From Flavobacteriia bacterium (GTDB taxonomy: Bacteria > Bacteroidota > Bacteroidia > Flavobacteriales > Schleiferiaceae): DNA of 64,000 nt. Positions within the stretch are counted from its first letter, which is position 1, and the number at the start of each line of letters is the position of its first letter. Of the stretch, positions 8,977 to 19,000 are shown in pieces. Location: contig JABXHW010000017.1 in NCBI GenBank assembly GCA_013373425.1, positions 40,361-104,360 on the forward strand. The letters are read 5' to 3'. The position numbers and the translations under genes are program-made. Under the pieces are notes generated by a model. The model worked only from the letters and a program-made list of their open reading frames with translations, was not told the DNA's origin and did not search any database.

Positions 8977-11825
8977 TACTTGCTCAAGTAAAGGTTGCGC
9001 TCGCTATAAATCTTCTTGAATACAGGATCTTTCAAGTTCTCAATGAAATGAATCTTCTCACCGGTAGATCGCATCTGCGGACCGAGGTTCTTATTCACAT
9101 TCGGGAACTTGTCGAAGCTAAACACCGGCATCTTGATGGCCCATCCTTCGAGCTCAGGCTTGAAATCAAAGTCGGTCACCTTGTTCTCACCCAACATCAC
9201 CTTTGTTGCATAATTCACATATGGCTCGCCGTAGGCTTTACAGATGAAAGGAACGGTCCGAGATGCACGTGGATTCGCCTCGATGATGTAAACGGTATCA
9301 TCCTTAACTGCGAACTGAATATTGATTAGACCTACAGTGTTCAAAGCCTTAGCGATAGTCACTGTGTGATCCTTGATTTGTTGCATCACCAAATCGCCTA
9401 AGTTGAACGGTGGCAATGTAGCATTTGAGTCTCCAGAGTGTACCCCACAAGGCTCAACGTGCTCCATAATACCGATGATGTACACATTCTCACCATCACA
9501 GATTGCATCTGCCTCTGCTTCGATAGCTCCATCCAAGTAGTGGTCGAGAAGTACGCGGTTACCAGGGAAGTCCTTAAAGAGCTCTACCACGTGGTGCTCG
9601 AGTTCTTCGTGATTGATGACAATCTTCATTCCGGCTCCACCGAGAACGTAGCTCGGACGAACCAAGATTGGGTAACCTAGTTTTTCTGCTACTTCGCGTG
9701 CCTCATCCGGACGTGTGATCACGTCGAACTTAGGATAAGGAATGTTCACATCTTTCAACGTATTTGAGAAACGACCGCGGTCTTCCGCAAGGTCGAGTGC
9801 ATCGTAGGAAGTACCCAAGATTGGAATACCGAAGCGCTCGAGTTTCTCTGCCAACTTCAAGGCAGTCTGACCACCCAACTGAACGATTACACCCTTTGGC
9901 TTCTCGTGCAGAATGATGTCGTAAATGTGCTCCCAGAATACTGGCTCGAAGTAGAGTTTATCCGCTGTATCGAAATCGGTAGAAACCGTTTCAGGGTTAC
10001 AGTTGATCATGATAGTTTCATAACCGCACTCTTTAGCTGCAAGCACACCGTGCACACAACAGTAATCGAATTCAATACCTTGACCAATTCGGTTAGGACC
10101 AGAACCCAGTACGATTACTTTCTCTCTATCGCTCACTTCGCTTTCGTTCTCAGCGTATGGTTCAACGCCAGGCGCATCCATGCTCAGTTCGAAAGTTGAA
10201 TAGTAGTAAGGAGTCTCTGCAGGGAATTCCGCAGCACATGTATCTACAAGCTTCCAAACACGGTTGATGCCCATACCGGTTCGCTTGGTGTGAACTTCAC
10301 TCTCTAGACAGTGCATCATGTGACCCAACTGACGGTCTGCGAAACCTTTCATCTTTGCGTCGAGAAGGAGGTCGCGTGGAATGCTATCTAGTGTGTGTGT
10401 TTCAATTTCTCTTTGCGTGAGCATCAAGTCCTCAATCTGACGCAAGAACCACATGTCGATTCTAGTGATCTCGTGGATTTTGCGGAGAGGAATGCCCATC
10501 TGCATTGCATCGTAAAGAACGAATACACGGTCCCATGACGCGTACTCCAACTTGTGGAGGATTTTATCTTGATCAGTAAGTCCTTTTCCGTCGGCACCCA
10601 AACCATTTCTCTTCACCTCTAGGGATTGAGCAGCTTTGTGAAGTGCTTCTTGGAAGGATCTACCGATTCCCATCACCTCACCTACTGACTTCATTTGAAT
10701 GCCCAATCGACGATTGGCACCTTCAAACTTATCGAAGTTCCAGCGAGGGATTTTTACGATAACGTAGTCGAGTGTTGGCTCGAAGTACGCCGTAGTTGTT
10801 TTCGTGATCTGGTTGTTCAACTCGTCTAGCGTATATCCGATAGCGAGCTTAGCAGCTACCTTTGCGATCGGATAACCCGTCGCTTTAGATGCAAGCGCTG
10901 AAGAACGAGATACACGTGGATTGATTTCAATCGCTACGATATCTTCTTTCTCATCTGGACTCACCGCAAACTGAACGTTACATCCACCCGCGAAGGTTCC
11001 AATAGAGCGCATCATTTTAATGGCCAGGTCACGCATGCGCTGATATGCCGTATCCGATAAGGTCATTGCAGGCGCTACAGTAATTGAATCACCGGTATGG
11101 ATACCCATTGGGTCCATGTTCTCAATCGAACAGATGATGATTACGTTGTCATTTTTATCGCGAAGCAACTCGAGCTCAAACTCTTTCCATCCAAGAAGAG
11201 CTTTGTCGATCATTACTTCGTGAATTGGAGAAATTTCCAATCCTCTTTTTAGTGCCTCTTCGAACTCTTCTTTATTGTGAACGAAAGTTGCACCTGAACC
11301 ACCGAGTGTGTAGCTAGCGCGTACACAAAGTGGGTAACCAAACTCCTGAGCCACTTCCTTTCCTTTGAGGTATGAAGTAGCTGTTGAAGCTGGGGCCATG
11401 CCAATTCCGATTTTCTCCATCAAGAGACGAAACTCTTCACGGTCTTCAGTAATGTTGATAGCATCGATATCTACACCGATGATTCTCACATTATTCTCCT
11501 CCCACAAACCTTGCTTATCCGCCTCGATACAAAGGTTCAATGCAGTCTGTCCACCCATGGTTGGCAATACAGCATCGATATCTCTTTCTTTCAGAATCTT
11601 TTCAAGGGATTCTACTTCGAGTGGTAACAAGTAAACGTGGTCTGCAACCACCTCATCAGTCATGATGGTAGCAGGGTTACTGTTGATCAAGGTCACTTCA
11701 ATGCCCTCTTCTCTCAAGGAGCGAGAAGCTTGTGAACCTGAATAGTCAAACTCACAAGCTTGACCAATAACAATAGGACCTGAACCAATGATGAGTACGC
11801 GGCGGATGGATGAATCTTTCGGCAT
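8976..11825 (-). CDS. carB: Carbamoyl-phosphate synthase large subunit
   Basis: Makes carbamoyl phosphate from bicarbonate, ammonia (from glutamine via CarA) and two ATP for pyrimidines and arginine. The 949 residues hold both homologous synthetase halves. The first starts RRVLIIGSGPIVIGQACEFDYSGSQA; the second starts KVIVLGSGPNRIGQGIEFDYCC near 560. Each has an ATP-grasp domain, with IEINPRVSRSSALASKATGYP in the first and IEANPRASRTVPFICKA in the second. The C-terminal MGS-like allosteric domain of the E. coli enzyme (1073 residues) is absent, as is usual in Bacteroidota. carA is not in the window. A weak -7 box (TACCTTAG, minus strand, 11847-11854) lies before it, downstream of the rpmH terminator. 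Confidence 0.97.
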   Translation of the reverse strand: MPKDSSIRRVLIIGSGPIVIGQACEFDYSGSQASRSLREEGIEVTLINSNPATIMTDEVVADHVYLLPLEVESLEKILKERDIDAVLPTMGGQTALNLCIEADKQGLWEENNVRIIGVDIDAINITEDREEFRLLMEKIGIGMAPASTATSYLKGKEVAQEFGYPLCVRASYTLGGSGATFVHNKEEFEEALKRGLEISPIHEVMIDKALLGWKEFELELLRDKNDNVIIICSIENMDPMGIHTGDSITVAPAMTLSDTAYQRMRDLAIKMMRSIGTFAGGCNVQFAVSPDEKEDIVAIEINPRVSRSSALASKATGYPIAKVAAKLAIGYTLDELNNQITKTTTAYFEPTLDYVIVKIPRWNFDKFEGANRRLGIQMKSVGEVMGIGRSFQEALHKAAQSLEVKRNGLGADGKGLTDQDKILHKLEYASWDRVFVLYDAMQMGIPLRKIHEITRIDMWFLRQIEDLMLTQREIETHTLDSIPRDLLLDAKMKGFADRQLGHMMHCLESEVHTKRTGMGINRVWKLVDTCAAEFPAETPYYYSTFELSMDAPGVEPYAENESEVSDREKVIVLGSGPNRIGQGIEFDYCCVHGVLAAKECGYETIMINCNPETVSTDFDTADKLYFEPVFWEHIYDIILHEKPKGVIVQLGGQTALKLAEKLERFGIPILGTSYDALDLAEDRGRFSNTLKDVNIPYPKFDVITRPDEAREVAEKLGYPILVRPSYVLGGAGMKIVINHEELEHHVVELFKDFPGNRVLLDHYLDGAIEAEADAICDGENVYIIGIMEHVEPCGVHSGDSNATLPPFNLGDLVMQQIKDHTVTIAKALNTVGLINIQFAVKDDTVYIIEANPRASRTVPFICKAYGEPYVNYATKVMLGENKVTDFDFKPELEGWAIKMPVFSFDKFPNVNKNLGPQMRSTGEKIHFIENLKDPVFKKIYSERNLYLSK

Positions 11826-11866
11826 GTGATTTCTATTTACGGAACGCTAAGGTAATGAGTAGGCAC

Positions 11867-11896
11867 AAAAAAAAGGTGCTACCCACGGCAACACCT
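11867..11896 (-). terminator. Rho-independent terminator of rpmH
   Basis: On the minus strand a 10-bp stem (AGGTGTTGCC / GGTAGCACCT, including G-U pairs) with a 3-base loop is followed by eight T's. It lies 24 bases after the rpmH stop and just before carB, so the two genes are separate units. Confidence 0.88.
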
Positions 11897-11920
11897 CTTA
11901 AATCATATATCACTCACATA

Positions 11921-12079
11921 TCAGCCCTTGTGGTTTCCCTCGTCTGATACGGTAAGTCTCTTTCTTCCTTTTGCACGGCGTGTAGCCAATACACGACGGC
12001 CATTAGCCGATGCCATGCGCTCACGGAATCCGTGCTTATTTCTTCTCTTCCGATTCGAAGGTTGATACGTGCGTTTCAT
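11921..12079 (-). CDS. rpmH: Large ribosomal subunit protein bL34
   Basis: A 52-residue basic protein beginning [20 protein letters not shown] and continuing with [19 protein letters not shown]. This is the bL34 signature nearly residue for residue. It is a structural protein of the 50S subunit. The C-terminal DEGNHKG extends slightly past the usual end. It has its own promoter (12124-12153) and terminator (11867-11896), so it is a single-gene unit between carB and the SDR gene. dnaA, its common neighbour in other phyla, is absent. Confidence 0.97.
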   Translation of the reverse strand: MKRTYQPSNRKRRNKHGFRERMASANGRRVLATRRAKGRKRLTVSDEGNHKG

Positions 12080-12123
12080 ATCTCTTTATACTTTGATCGT
12101 GACCTCTGTCCTCAATTGGGGTG

Positions 12124-12153
12124 CAAATATAAGGCACTCTTTGAAACTACAAA
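12124..12153 (-). promoter_or_regulatory. rpmH promoter (TTTG-N18-TATATTTG)
   Basis: Read on the minus strand, TTTG (12150-12153) is followed after exactly 18 bases by TATATTTG (12124-12131). This is a full match to the Bacteroidota -33/-7 promoter. Transcription should start near 12119, leaving a leader of about 40 bases before rpmH. Confidence 0.85.
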
Positions 12154-12328
12154 GCCTCTCCGATAAATATTCTTTGAAATATTCTCGTCTTTTGAGACTT
12201 GTTGAATCTGTGTGCGAAGATAAGGCGAATTCCCGAAGGAAAATGCCGTTGACTAAAGTACACCTGTGCATTTATCGAGAGTTAAATACAATTGATAATT
12301 CCATGGAGTTCGGCGGACTCCAATTCTT

Positions 12329-12336
12329 TACCTTCG
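12329..12336 (+). promoter_or_regulatory. -7-like box (TACCTTCG) 4 bases before the SDR gene
   Basis: One mismatch from TAnnTTTG. It ends 4 bases before the ATG, which predicts a leaderless transcript. A TTCG at 12309-12312 could be a poor -33 element (spacing 16). A 5-bp inverted repeat (GGAGT/ACTCC, 12305-12321) lies at the same place and may be an operator. Confidence 0.4.
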
Positions 12337-12340
12337 CAAC

Positions 12341-13132
12341 ATGCAGCTGAATAGTAAAGTGTATTGGATCACAGGGGCTTCCTCGGGAATTGGAGAAGCG
12401 CTTGCTAAGCATTTGGTAAGCTTAGGCGATCGCGTAATTCTTTCCTCCAGACGAGAGGAAGAGCTCAAGCGAGTGCAGAACGAATCCGATCATCCGGAGA
12501 ATACCGCCATTGTATTGCTCGATTTAGAGAACCACGAAGAAATGGTGACAGTCACGGAGAAAGCCATTGCTGCCTTTGGTCAGATTGACGTTCTCGTGGC
12601 CAACGGAGGCATCGGTCAATTTGGCTCCGTGATGGATAACAACTGGGAGGTTGAAAAGAAGGTGGTCGATATTAACCTCCTCGGAAACATGGCTCTGATC
12701 AAGAGTATTCTGCCGCACATGATTGAGCGCAAATCGGGCAGAATCGTAGGCATTGCCTCCATCGCTGGAAAATTCGGTCAACGAAACTTAGCCTCATACT
12801 CTGCCTCCAAGGCAGGGTTGATTCTTTGGCTGGAAAGCTTGAGAGAAGAAGTCTTCGATAAAGGCATTCTTGTACAAGCCGTGAGTCCCGGTTTCATCAA
12901 AACCAACGTAACGATTAATGGGCTGCGTCCGGATGGAACCAAAATCAATAAAGACAGTCCGGCCCAAGAAAACGGAATGCCAACGGATCAATTTGCCCGT
13001 AAGATGATGAAAGTCATGGGCTCAAAGAAATTCCACCACTACATTGGCCGCAAAGAATTACTAGCGATTCCTTTGCACACTTTTGCGAGAGGATTACTTT
13101 ACTCCCTCTTAAGAAGAGGATACAAGAAATAG
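12341..13132 (+). CDS. Short-chain dehydrogenase/reductase (classical SDR)
   Basis: NAD(P)-dependent oxidoreductase of 263 residues. The dinucleotide motif TGASSGIG is at 11-18, with Arg37-Arg38 after strand 2 favouring NADP. ANGG (87-90) replaces the usual NNAG. Catalytic Ser140 and Tyr153-x3-Lys157 (YSASK) are present. The C terminus is basic and weakly hydrophobic (LLYSLLRRGYKK), as in DHRS7/11-beta-HSD-like members. The substrate is unknown. The 2OG oxygenase follows 45 bases downstream on the same strand. Confidence 0.92.
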   Translation: MQLNSKVYWITGASSGIGEALAKHLVSLGDRVILSSRREEELKRVQNESDHPENTAIVLLDLENHEEMVTVTEKAIAAFGQIDVLVANGGIGQFGSVMDNNWEVEKKVVDINLLGNMALIKSILPHMIERKSGRIVGIASIAGKFGQRNLASYSASKAGLILWLESLREEVFDKGILVQAVSPGFIKTNVTINGLRPDGTKINKDSPAQENGMPTDQFARKMMKVMGSKKFHHYIGRKELLAIPLHTFARGLLYSLLRRGYKK

Positions 13133-13177
13133 GAAGCACAGAATCGCGTTACCTAATTGTTCGAGATAGAAAGTAGG

Positions 13178-13990
13178 ATGAAACACATCAACGAAAAATA
13201 TACGACCGAAGAAGCTCGAAAGGAGCTGAAAACTCAATTCGATAACGGTCATCCTTGCCGACATTTAGTATTAGACGACTTCTTTTCACCAGAAGCAGCG
13301 GATACTATGTTCGCGAACTTCCCCCCTCTAGATTCACTCAATGTGAAGCGAAAAAGCTTGAATGAGAACAAATCAGAAGACTATCACTTCGAGCGCTGGC
13401 ATCCCGTGTTTGGTGAAGTACGCGACACCGTTCAAAGCGAAGAATTCGCAAAATACATGTCTGAGATCACCGGAATCGAAGGACTAAAAACTACGCCCGA
13501 CTCGTTGGGTTCGGGTGTCCACCAAGGTGGACAAGGGAGTTATGTGGACGTTCATATTGATGTGAACTACAACCCTGAAACCAACTTGTGGAGACGAATC
13601 AATTTGTTGGTGTATCTCAACAAGGAATGGAAAGAAGAGTACGGTGGTCATCTTGAATTGTGGGATAAAGAAATGGAGAACTGCGAACAACGCGTTGCTC
13701 CATGGCACAACAGAGCAGTGATTTTCTACACCGATGAAAACTCACCACACGGTTATTCTAAAATCGATATCCCAGAGCACGAATCACGTAAGTCGTTCTA
13801 CACCTATTTCTATACTGAAGTTGGCGAAGGATTCAGATACTCCGATAGCCGTTTCGTATCTCGACCAGACGACAACTTCCTTCGCAAAGCCGCTACAGGC
13901 ATGAAGGAGTCAGTGAAAATCAATGCCAAGCGAATCTTGAAAGCGCTTGGAGTGAAGAGTTTGGACTTCCAGGATAAGAATAAGTACTAG
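13178..13990 (+). CDS. 2-oxoglutarate/Fe(II)-dependent oxygenase (prolyl-hydroxylase type)
   Basis: Predicted 2OG-Fe(II) dioxygenase of 270 residues that would hydroxylate a protein or small molecule. The metal site is H126-x-D128 (VDVHIDVNY) with distal His191 in SPHGYSK. Arg204 (ESRKSFYTYFYT) would bind 2-oxoglutarate. The start chosen is the ATG at 13178, preceded by the purine-rich AGAAAGTAGG; a TTG 21 bases earlier is less likely. Similar proteins occur in glycan and cell-surface loci, where they may modify nascent glycoproteins, but the substrate here is unknown. The Kelch gene begins 4 bases after its stop. Confidence 0.88.
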   Translation: MKHINEKYTTEEARKELKTQFDNGHPCRHLVLDDFFSPEAADTMFANFPPLDSLNVKRKSLNENKSEDYHFERWHPVFGEVRDTVQSEEFAKYMSEITGIEGLKTTPDSLGSGVHQGGQGSYVDVHIDVNYNPETNLWRRINLLVYLNKEWKEEYGGHLELWDKEMENCEQRVAPWHNRAVIFYTDENSPHGYSKIDIPEHESRKSFYTYFYTEVGEGFRYSDSRFVSRPDDNFLRKAATGMKESVKINAKRILKALGVKSLDFQDKNKY

Positions 13991-13993
13991 CAT

Positions 13994-15163
13994 TTGAAGG
14001 GGCCCTCTCTCACCCTGTTGCTTCTCCTTCCTTTCCTTGCATTTTCGCAATGGGAACAACTCGATGATTTTCCACACCTCCCCTTCGATGATGGCTGTGT
14101 CATGGCCACCTCTAATGGGGCATTTATCGGAACCGGACTAGCCAATAATTTCATAGCTCAAGAGCGATTTTTCTCATGGAGCAACAGCTGGGCAGAGGCT
14201 TCACCTCTTCCTTCAGGAAATCGGAGGCAATATGCAGCGGCCACGGCAAACGGACGCTTCGGCTACCTCTTTGGAGGTATAAACGATGCTCAGTTTTATG
14301 GCGATCTGCTGGAGTTTGATTCCCAGTCCGGGTCTTGGACCGCCCTTTCTAACTTACCATCTTCTGGGAGAAGCGGAGCCTGTGCATTCTACATCGAAGA
14401 TGAAATCTATATCGTTGGCGGACTACTAGAATCAGGTCAGAGAACGAGTGAGGTTTGGAAGTACAACATCGCTTCAGGTTCTTGGGCTGAGGAACCGCGA
14501 TTTCCGAACGGGTCCGTTTGGAGAGCCGCATATACGAGTCACAGTAACTGGGGCTACATGCTATTTGGTAAAGACAGCATCGAACGTTATTCGAGGGCAT
14601 TATACGCTTATCACCCCAATGAAGGCTGGCAGTATCTGAGCGATTATCCAGGAACTGGAAAAACCCACGCCGCTCTCGTTTACTTTCATGGTGCGCTGTA
14701 CACCTTTGGTGGTTCAGACTCCACCGACACTTTTTCCAATGAACTCTGGAAGTTCGATCTACAAACTTCAGAGTGGACAATGGCGGACAGTTCATTCCAT
14801 GTCGGTATTCGAGGAGGTTCAATGTGGATAGAAGATCAGTATCTGCACTACGTTGGCGGCTTGGATGAAAACCTCAACCGATCTAAGTCGCATTGGCGGT
14901 TCGACCTCACCCCCCAGCTTCAGCTGGATGATGCTATCGTTCTATATCCCAACCCAGCTTCAGAAGAAATTTATATCGAGTCGGCTGCAAGAATCGAAGA
15001 TGTTGCACTCTACGATGCCCAAGGGAATGAACTTTCAGTACTCGGAGCGATTCAAACTTTCACGGCGAGGCTTGAGACAAATTCACTCCCTAATGGAATG
15101 TATATACTCCTGGTACAGACACCCAACGGTGACCTGCGAAGAAGAGTTATCGTCACGCACTAA
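13994..15163 (+). CDS. Kelch-repeat protein with type A T9SS sorting domain
   Basis: Secreted beta-propeller of 389 residues. The start is a TTG three bases after the preceding stop. No ATG precedes the signal peptide (KGPSLTLLLLLPFLAFSQ), and an in-frame stop closes the frame upstream, so the TTG start is well supported. Five to six Kelch repeats fill about 40-310, with motifs such as GYLFGGINDAQFYGDL, IYIVGGLLESGQRTSEVWK and LYTFGGSDSTDTFSNELWK. The C terminus (LYPNPASEEIYIE, LPNGMYILLVQT) is a Por secretion type A signal. Ligand unknown. It is probably co-transcribed with the oxygenase. Confidence 0.88.
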   Translation: MKGPSLTLLLLLPFLAFSQWEQLDDFPHLPFDDGCVMATSNGAFIGTGLANNFIAQERFFSWSNSWAEASPLPSGNRRQYAAATANGRFGYLFGGINDAQFYGDLLEFDSQSGSWTALSNLPSSGRSGACAFYIEDEIYIVGGLLESGQRTSEVWKYNIASGSWAEEPRFPNGSVWRAAYTSHSNWGYMLFGKDSIERYSRALYAYHPNEGWQYLSDYPGTGKTHAALVYFHGALYTFGGSDSTDTFSNELWKFDLQTSEWTMADSSFHVGIRGGSMWIEDQYLHYVGGLDENLNRSKSHWRFDLTPQLQLDDAIVLYPNPASEEIYIESAARIEDVALYDAQGNELSVLGAIQTFTARLETNSLPNGMYILLVQTPNGDLRRRVIVTH

Positions 15164-15254
15164 AAGGTGACAATTTCGTGTTAATCTCTCGTGCATGTTT
15201 AGCGTTCTTCCGAACAGTAAATACATTGCACATGCAACCTAAATACTTTTAAGA

Positions 15255-15965
15255 ATGAAGTTTAAAGCTCTCCTCTTCCTCAACTCATTCATTTTTGTTT
15301 CACTGGGTAGTCAAGCGCAAAGCGATACCCTAATTACACTGGAAGGCGACACCTCCTATGTCAAAATCACCAGGTACAGCGATAACAACATCGCGTATCA
15401 GTTTCGAACGGCCGAGGACGTCACCTTTGAAAATGACCTAGACGACTACTTGTCTGTCGATTTTGCCAATCCAGATTTACCGGATTACGAAGCGCCGAGG
15501 CATTGGGCAAAGAGCAGTAGTCTTTCTTTGAGCTTCGGTATCGACGAAATCATTACTACTGATGACGTTTTCATTCTCGCCGGAGTAAACCTCGTAGGAG
15601 AATCAATGTTATCCCGTCACTGGGGATATCAATTTTCATTTGGTGGAGGCACCATGTTCGGCAGTTTGCCCTATGAAGATCTGAGATATATTCAAGCTAG
15701 TCTGTCAGCAATCTACAGAATTCAAGAGCCTGGCTCGGGCTGGTCAGCACAGCTTGCGGGCGGCCTCATATATCGCGGCACCGGATTCGACTCAGAGCTC
15801 AGTAGCAACCCAGCTCGAGAAGACCTCTTGGGCTTACGGTTTACCCCAGGCATATTCTTCACCACAAAAGGAGGCTTTGAAATTGGCCTAGAGACTCCAG
15901 TCACTTTCTACAACAACAATTCGCTAGGAATCGGTATTCAGCCTCGAATCGGGTTTAGATTTTAG
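15255..15965 (+). CDS. Putative outer-membrane beta-barrel protein, unknown function
   Basis: A 236-residue protein with a signal peptide ending at GSQAQ (about residue 22). A short N-terminal beta region (TLITLEGDTSYVKITRYSDN) precedes alternating amphipathic strands (LSLSFGIDEI, WGYQFSFGGGTMFG, FTPGIFFTTKGGFEIGLE). It ends in IQPRIGFRF; a terminal Phe is typical of outer-membrane barrels assembled by BAM. No family was recognised. A -7-like TACTTTTA ends 3 bases before the ATG. The gene is followed by a strong terminator. Confidence 0.7.
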   Translation: MKFKALLFLNSFIFVSLGSQAQSDTLITLEGDTSYVKITRYSDNNIAYQFRTAEDVTFENDLDDYLSVDFANPDLPDYEAPRHWAKSSSLSLSFGIDEIITTDDVFILAGVNLVGESMLSRHWGYQFSFGGGTMFGSLPYEDLRYIQASLSAIYRIQEPGSGWSAQLAGGLIYRGTGFDSELSSNPAREDLLGLRFTPGIFFTTKGGFEIGLETPVTFYNNNSLGIGIQPRIGFRF

Positions 15966-15992
15966 AGCCTAGTTATTTGCTATAATAATAAG

Positions 15993-16018
15993 AAAGCCGC
16001 CTCATTGGGCGGCTTTTT
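15993..16018 (+). terminator. Rho-independent terminator
   Basis: A 9-bp perfect stem (AAAGCCGCC 15993-16001 / GGCGGCTTT 16008-16016) with a 6-base loop and a T5 tail. It ends the barrel-protein transcript. The A-rich left flank may also help to stop the converging 1961-codon gene, whose stop is 14 bases away. Confidence 0.9.
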
Positions 16019-16031
16019 GCTTTTCTATCTA

Positions 16032-19000
16032 CTATTCTCGAATCAGTCGATGGACGGTGGTCCATCCCGACTCGGAGGTGATTCTCAACATGTATACTCC
16101 CGGAGGCACGGCGGAGAGGTCAACCACTTGATGATTCGCACCTTCCACTGCATGGGTTGTGGCGATCATCTTTCCAGCGATGCTGGTTACGGTAAGTTCT
16201 ACATCGTTCCAATCTATTTCCTCGGATGAAACGTAGAAGATGCCCGAAGATGGGTTAGGGTAAACGCTGAGCGAACTCGCCATCTCTTCTTGGATGCTAA
16301 TGTTACTTACCACCCAGAAAGATTGTGATACAATTTCCCTACACCCAGAGGTATCCTCCGCATCCAATGTAACCTGGAACACTCCTGTGTTGAGGTACGT
16401 ATGCATCGGATTCTGAATCGTCGATAAGTTGCCATCACCGAAGTACCATGTCCACTTGCTTGCCGTCAAACTGCTATCACTAAATGTGATTGGAGTATTG
16501 ATATACAAGGTGTCATCTACCACTGTAGCCCCGTTCATTTCAGTGCCAAACCCAACATAGAATGGATTTACGGTCACGTACTTCGTGAGTGTATCGAAAC
16601 CAGAATTGTTCGACACCGTCAGAAGTACTCGGTACGTACCCGGTCTTTCATATGAGTGCGTTGGGTTTGGAGCTTGTGAGAAGTTGCCATCTCCAAACTG
16701 CCAGTGATAGCTTGTTACTGTCCCTTGTGAGTGATCGGAGAACAAGACCTGACCATCACATGGATCAATGATTCCGTAATTCCAATCGGCTGTCGGACGA
16801 GCCGTTGCGGTAGCATTCACACAGAAAGACTGCGACCCTACATTGGTCACAACAGTCATGTTTGCTGAGTACGTTGCTGGCGACGTTGGCACAAAGCTCA
16901 CGGTCACGAGGAGGCTATCATTCGCCGGCACCGAGAAAATCTTCGGCGAAGCTTTGAAGACACTGCTCGTAGAAGTGATGTTCGTAACGTTCATTGCCTG
17001 ACATCCATCGTTCACCACCCAAATAGTAGCCACGCTCGTGTCGTTAATTTGAGTCGTTGCGATGGCCAAGCAAGTATCCGATAAGCGGAGTTCAGCTTCA
17101 TCTCTCACATCAAAAATGATTGGAACCACCTTATGAGGTTGAGTCGGATCATTCGTGAGAATGTTCATATCCGTGGTGTAGATACCTGTAGTTAGGTTGG
17201 TCGCCGTAAAGATGAGGTTCTTGTTTACGCTTGATCCGATTCCCAAGGTACCAGTGGTAAGCGATGGGAAGGCCAACCACGACGGCAGTCCATAGTTATA
17301 GATTTGAACCTGCACCTCGTGGAAGTTGGTATAAGCTGAGGTGTATGTTACGTAGTTCGAATTCTGAACCGTCATCGCCAAAGTACCATCCGAAAGGAAG
17401 GTATTAACGTTCGCTCCAGTTATCACAAACGTAGCAGTATCCGCAGTGCCATAAGTAGTGTACGTATTGTAAGTATTCCCAATGGTTACCCCCTCCACAT
17501 TCAACGTTACATACTCGTTGTAGCTATCAAAATCCCCCTGATAAATAACGGTCACTACAATCGAATCAGCGGAAGTCAGTGTATTGCTAAACGAATGACT
17601 CGTTGTCGCATAATTCGCAGTGTAGGCAGTATAACTCGTGTCAGATTGATAGTTCCCGAAGAAGATGTCGTACGTCATCGCTCCTTGACCGGTATTCGCA
17701 ATAGCATACCTCTCAATTCCAAAATTGTCGCACTTATTCATTATCACCTCGAGTGTATCTGAAGCGGTCGATAACACTGGTGCACCCAATCCTTTTCCAG
17801 AAACACAAAGTCCAAGTGTATCGCTGAGCGCGAAGAAGTTCAATGTATCGTTCTGTAGTCCCATAGTGCTCGGCGCGTATGAAATCGCCACTGCCATTGA
17901 GTCTCCTGGAGCGATACGAATCGGCAAGCCACTCGCAATCGCAAAGTCGCCGCTTGTGCTGCCATAGGAACCTACGTGAAGTGTATCACATCCAAGGTTG
18001 TACACCATAGTAGTATCGTAGGCGGTAAGACCAACAATCAGCGAGTCAAAATCAACACAAGCACTCGACAATCCCAATTCAGCTTCACCAGCCAAATCTA
18101 GAACGAATGGCACTTCAACTACAGGGTAGCTCGGGTCATTGGTTCGGATAGTCATCGTTCCGTTGTGTCTTCCATTTGGCAATCCAGAAGCGAGCATGAC
18201 GATGCCAAATGAAGAAGAATCATTCATCTGTGCACTGTCCTGAGCAGTGGTTGCATACGCCCAATCTATCGTATTCTTAGAATGCATATAGTTGATTGCA
18301 TTTGCCAAGCCCAACTGAAGATCGGTGTTGAAATAGTAGAAGTCGTATCCGTAATAAAGCACCTCTCCTGCTCCGTAGCTATCCTCAGCTACTGTATGGA
18401 AGCCTGTACTGTAAGCGTATCCAAGAACATTTACTGTCGGAGAAGTGAAGCTATTGCTGCGAATCAAGCCTGTATTCACGAAAGCACTCGTATTCGTTCC
18501 AGCAAAAACTGGGTGATTCGGGTCGGTGATATTTAGATAAGTCGGCGCCGAAGTCGTCGTAGACGAATGTGGCATCAATCCAAATAAAGTTGAACCAGAG
18601 TTGGCTAGAATCACAACCTTTCCTCCGCTAGACACATAATTCTGAATCACCGGTGTGAAAGCAGAAACTTGAGACGTCAGCAAGTACTCCATTTCAGGAA
18701 TCAACAAAACATCTGCATTGGCCAAGTCATTGCTCAAAGCGGTAGCCGTCTGCGCAACCGACTCAATCACATTCGCATTGGCGAAATACGTTGAGATTAC
18801 CGTCATGGTATATGGATACTCTCTCGATGCATCGGCACCCGTCTTAAGCACCGTTAAGTTGAGTGCCTGACCTGAAGATTGAAGTGAGTCTACCGTAAAG
18901 TGTAGTGTGCTCAATCCACCCAAGTTCGATACGTTGATCGGTACATAAATCGAGTCAGAACAATCGGTGGTGGAAACGTAAATCGAATCTGGAGTGACAT

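Noticed and set aside
8976..11825. CarB as a truncated gene
   Set aside because: The missing C-terminal regulatory domain is usual for this phylum and both synthetase halves are intact.
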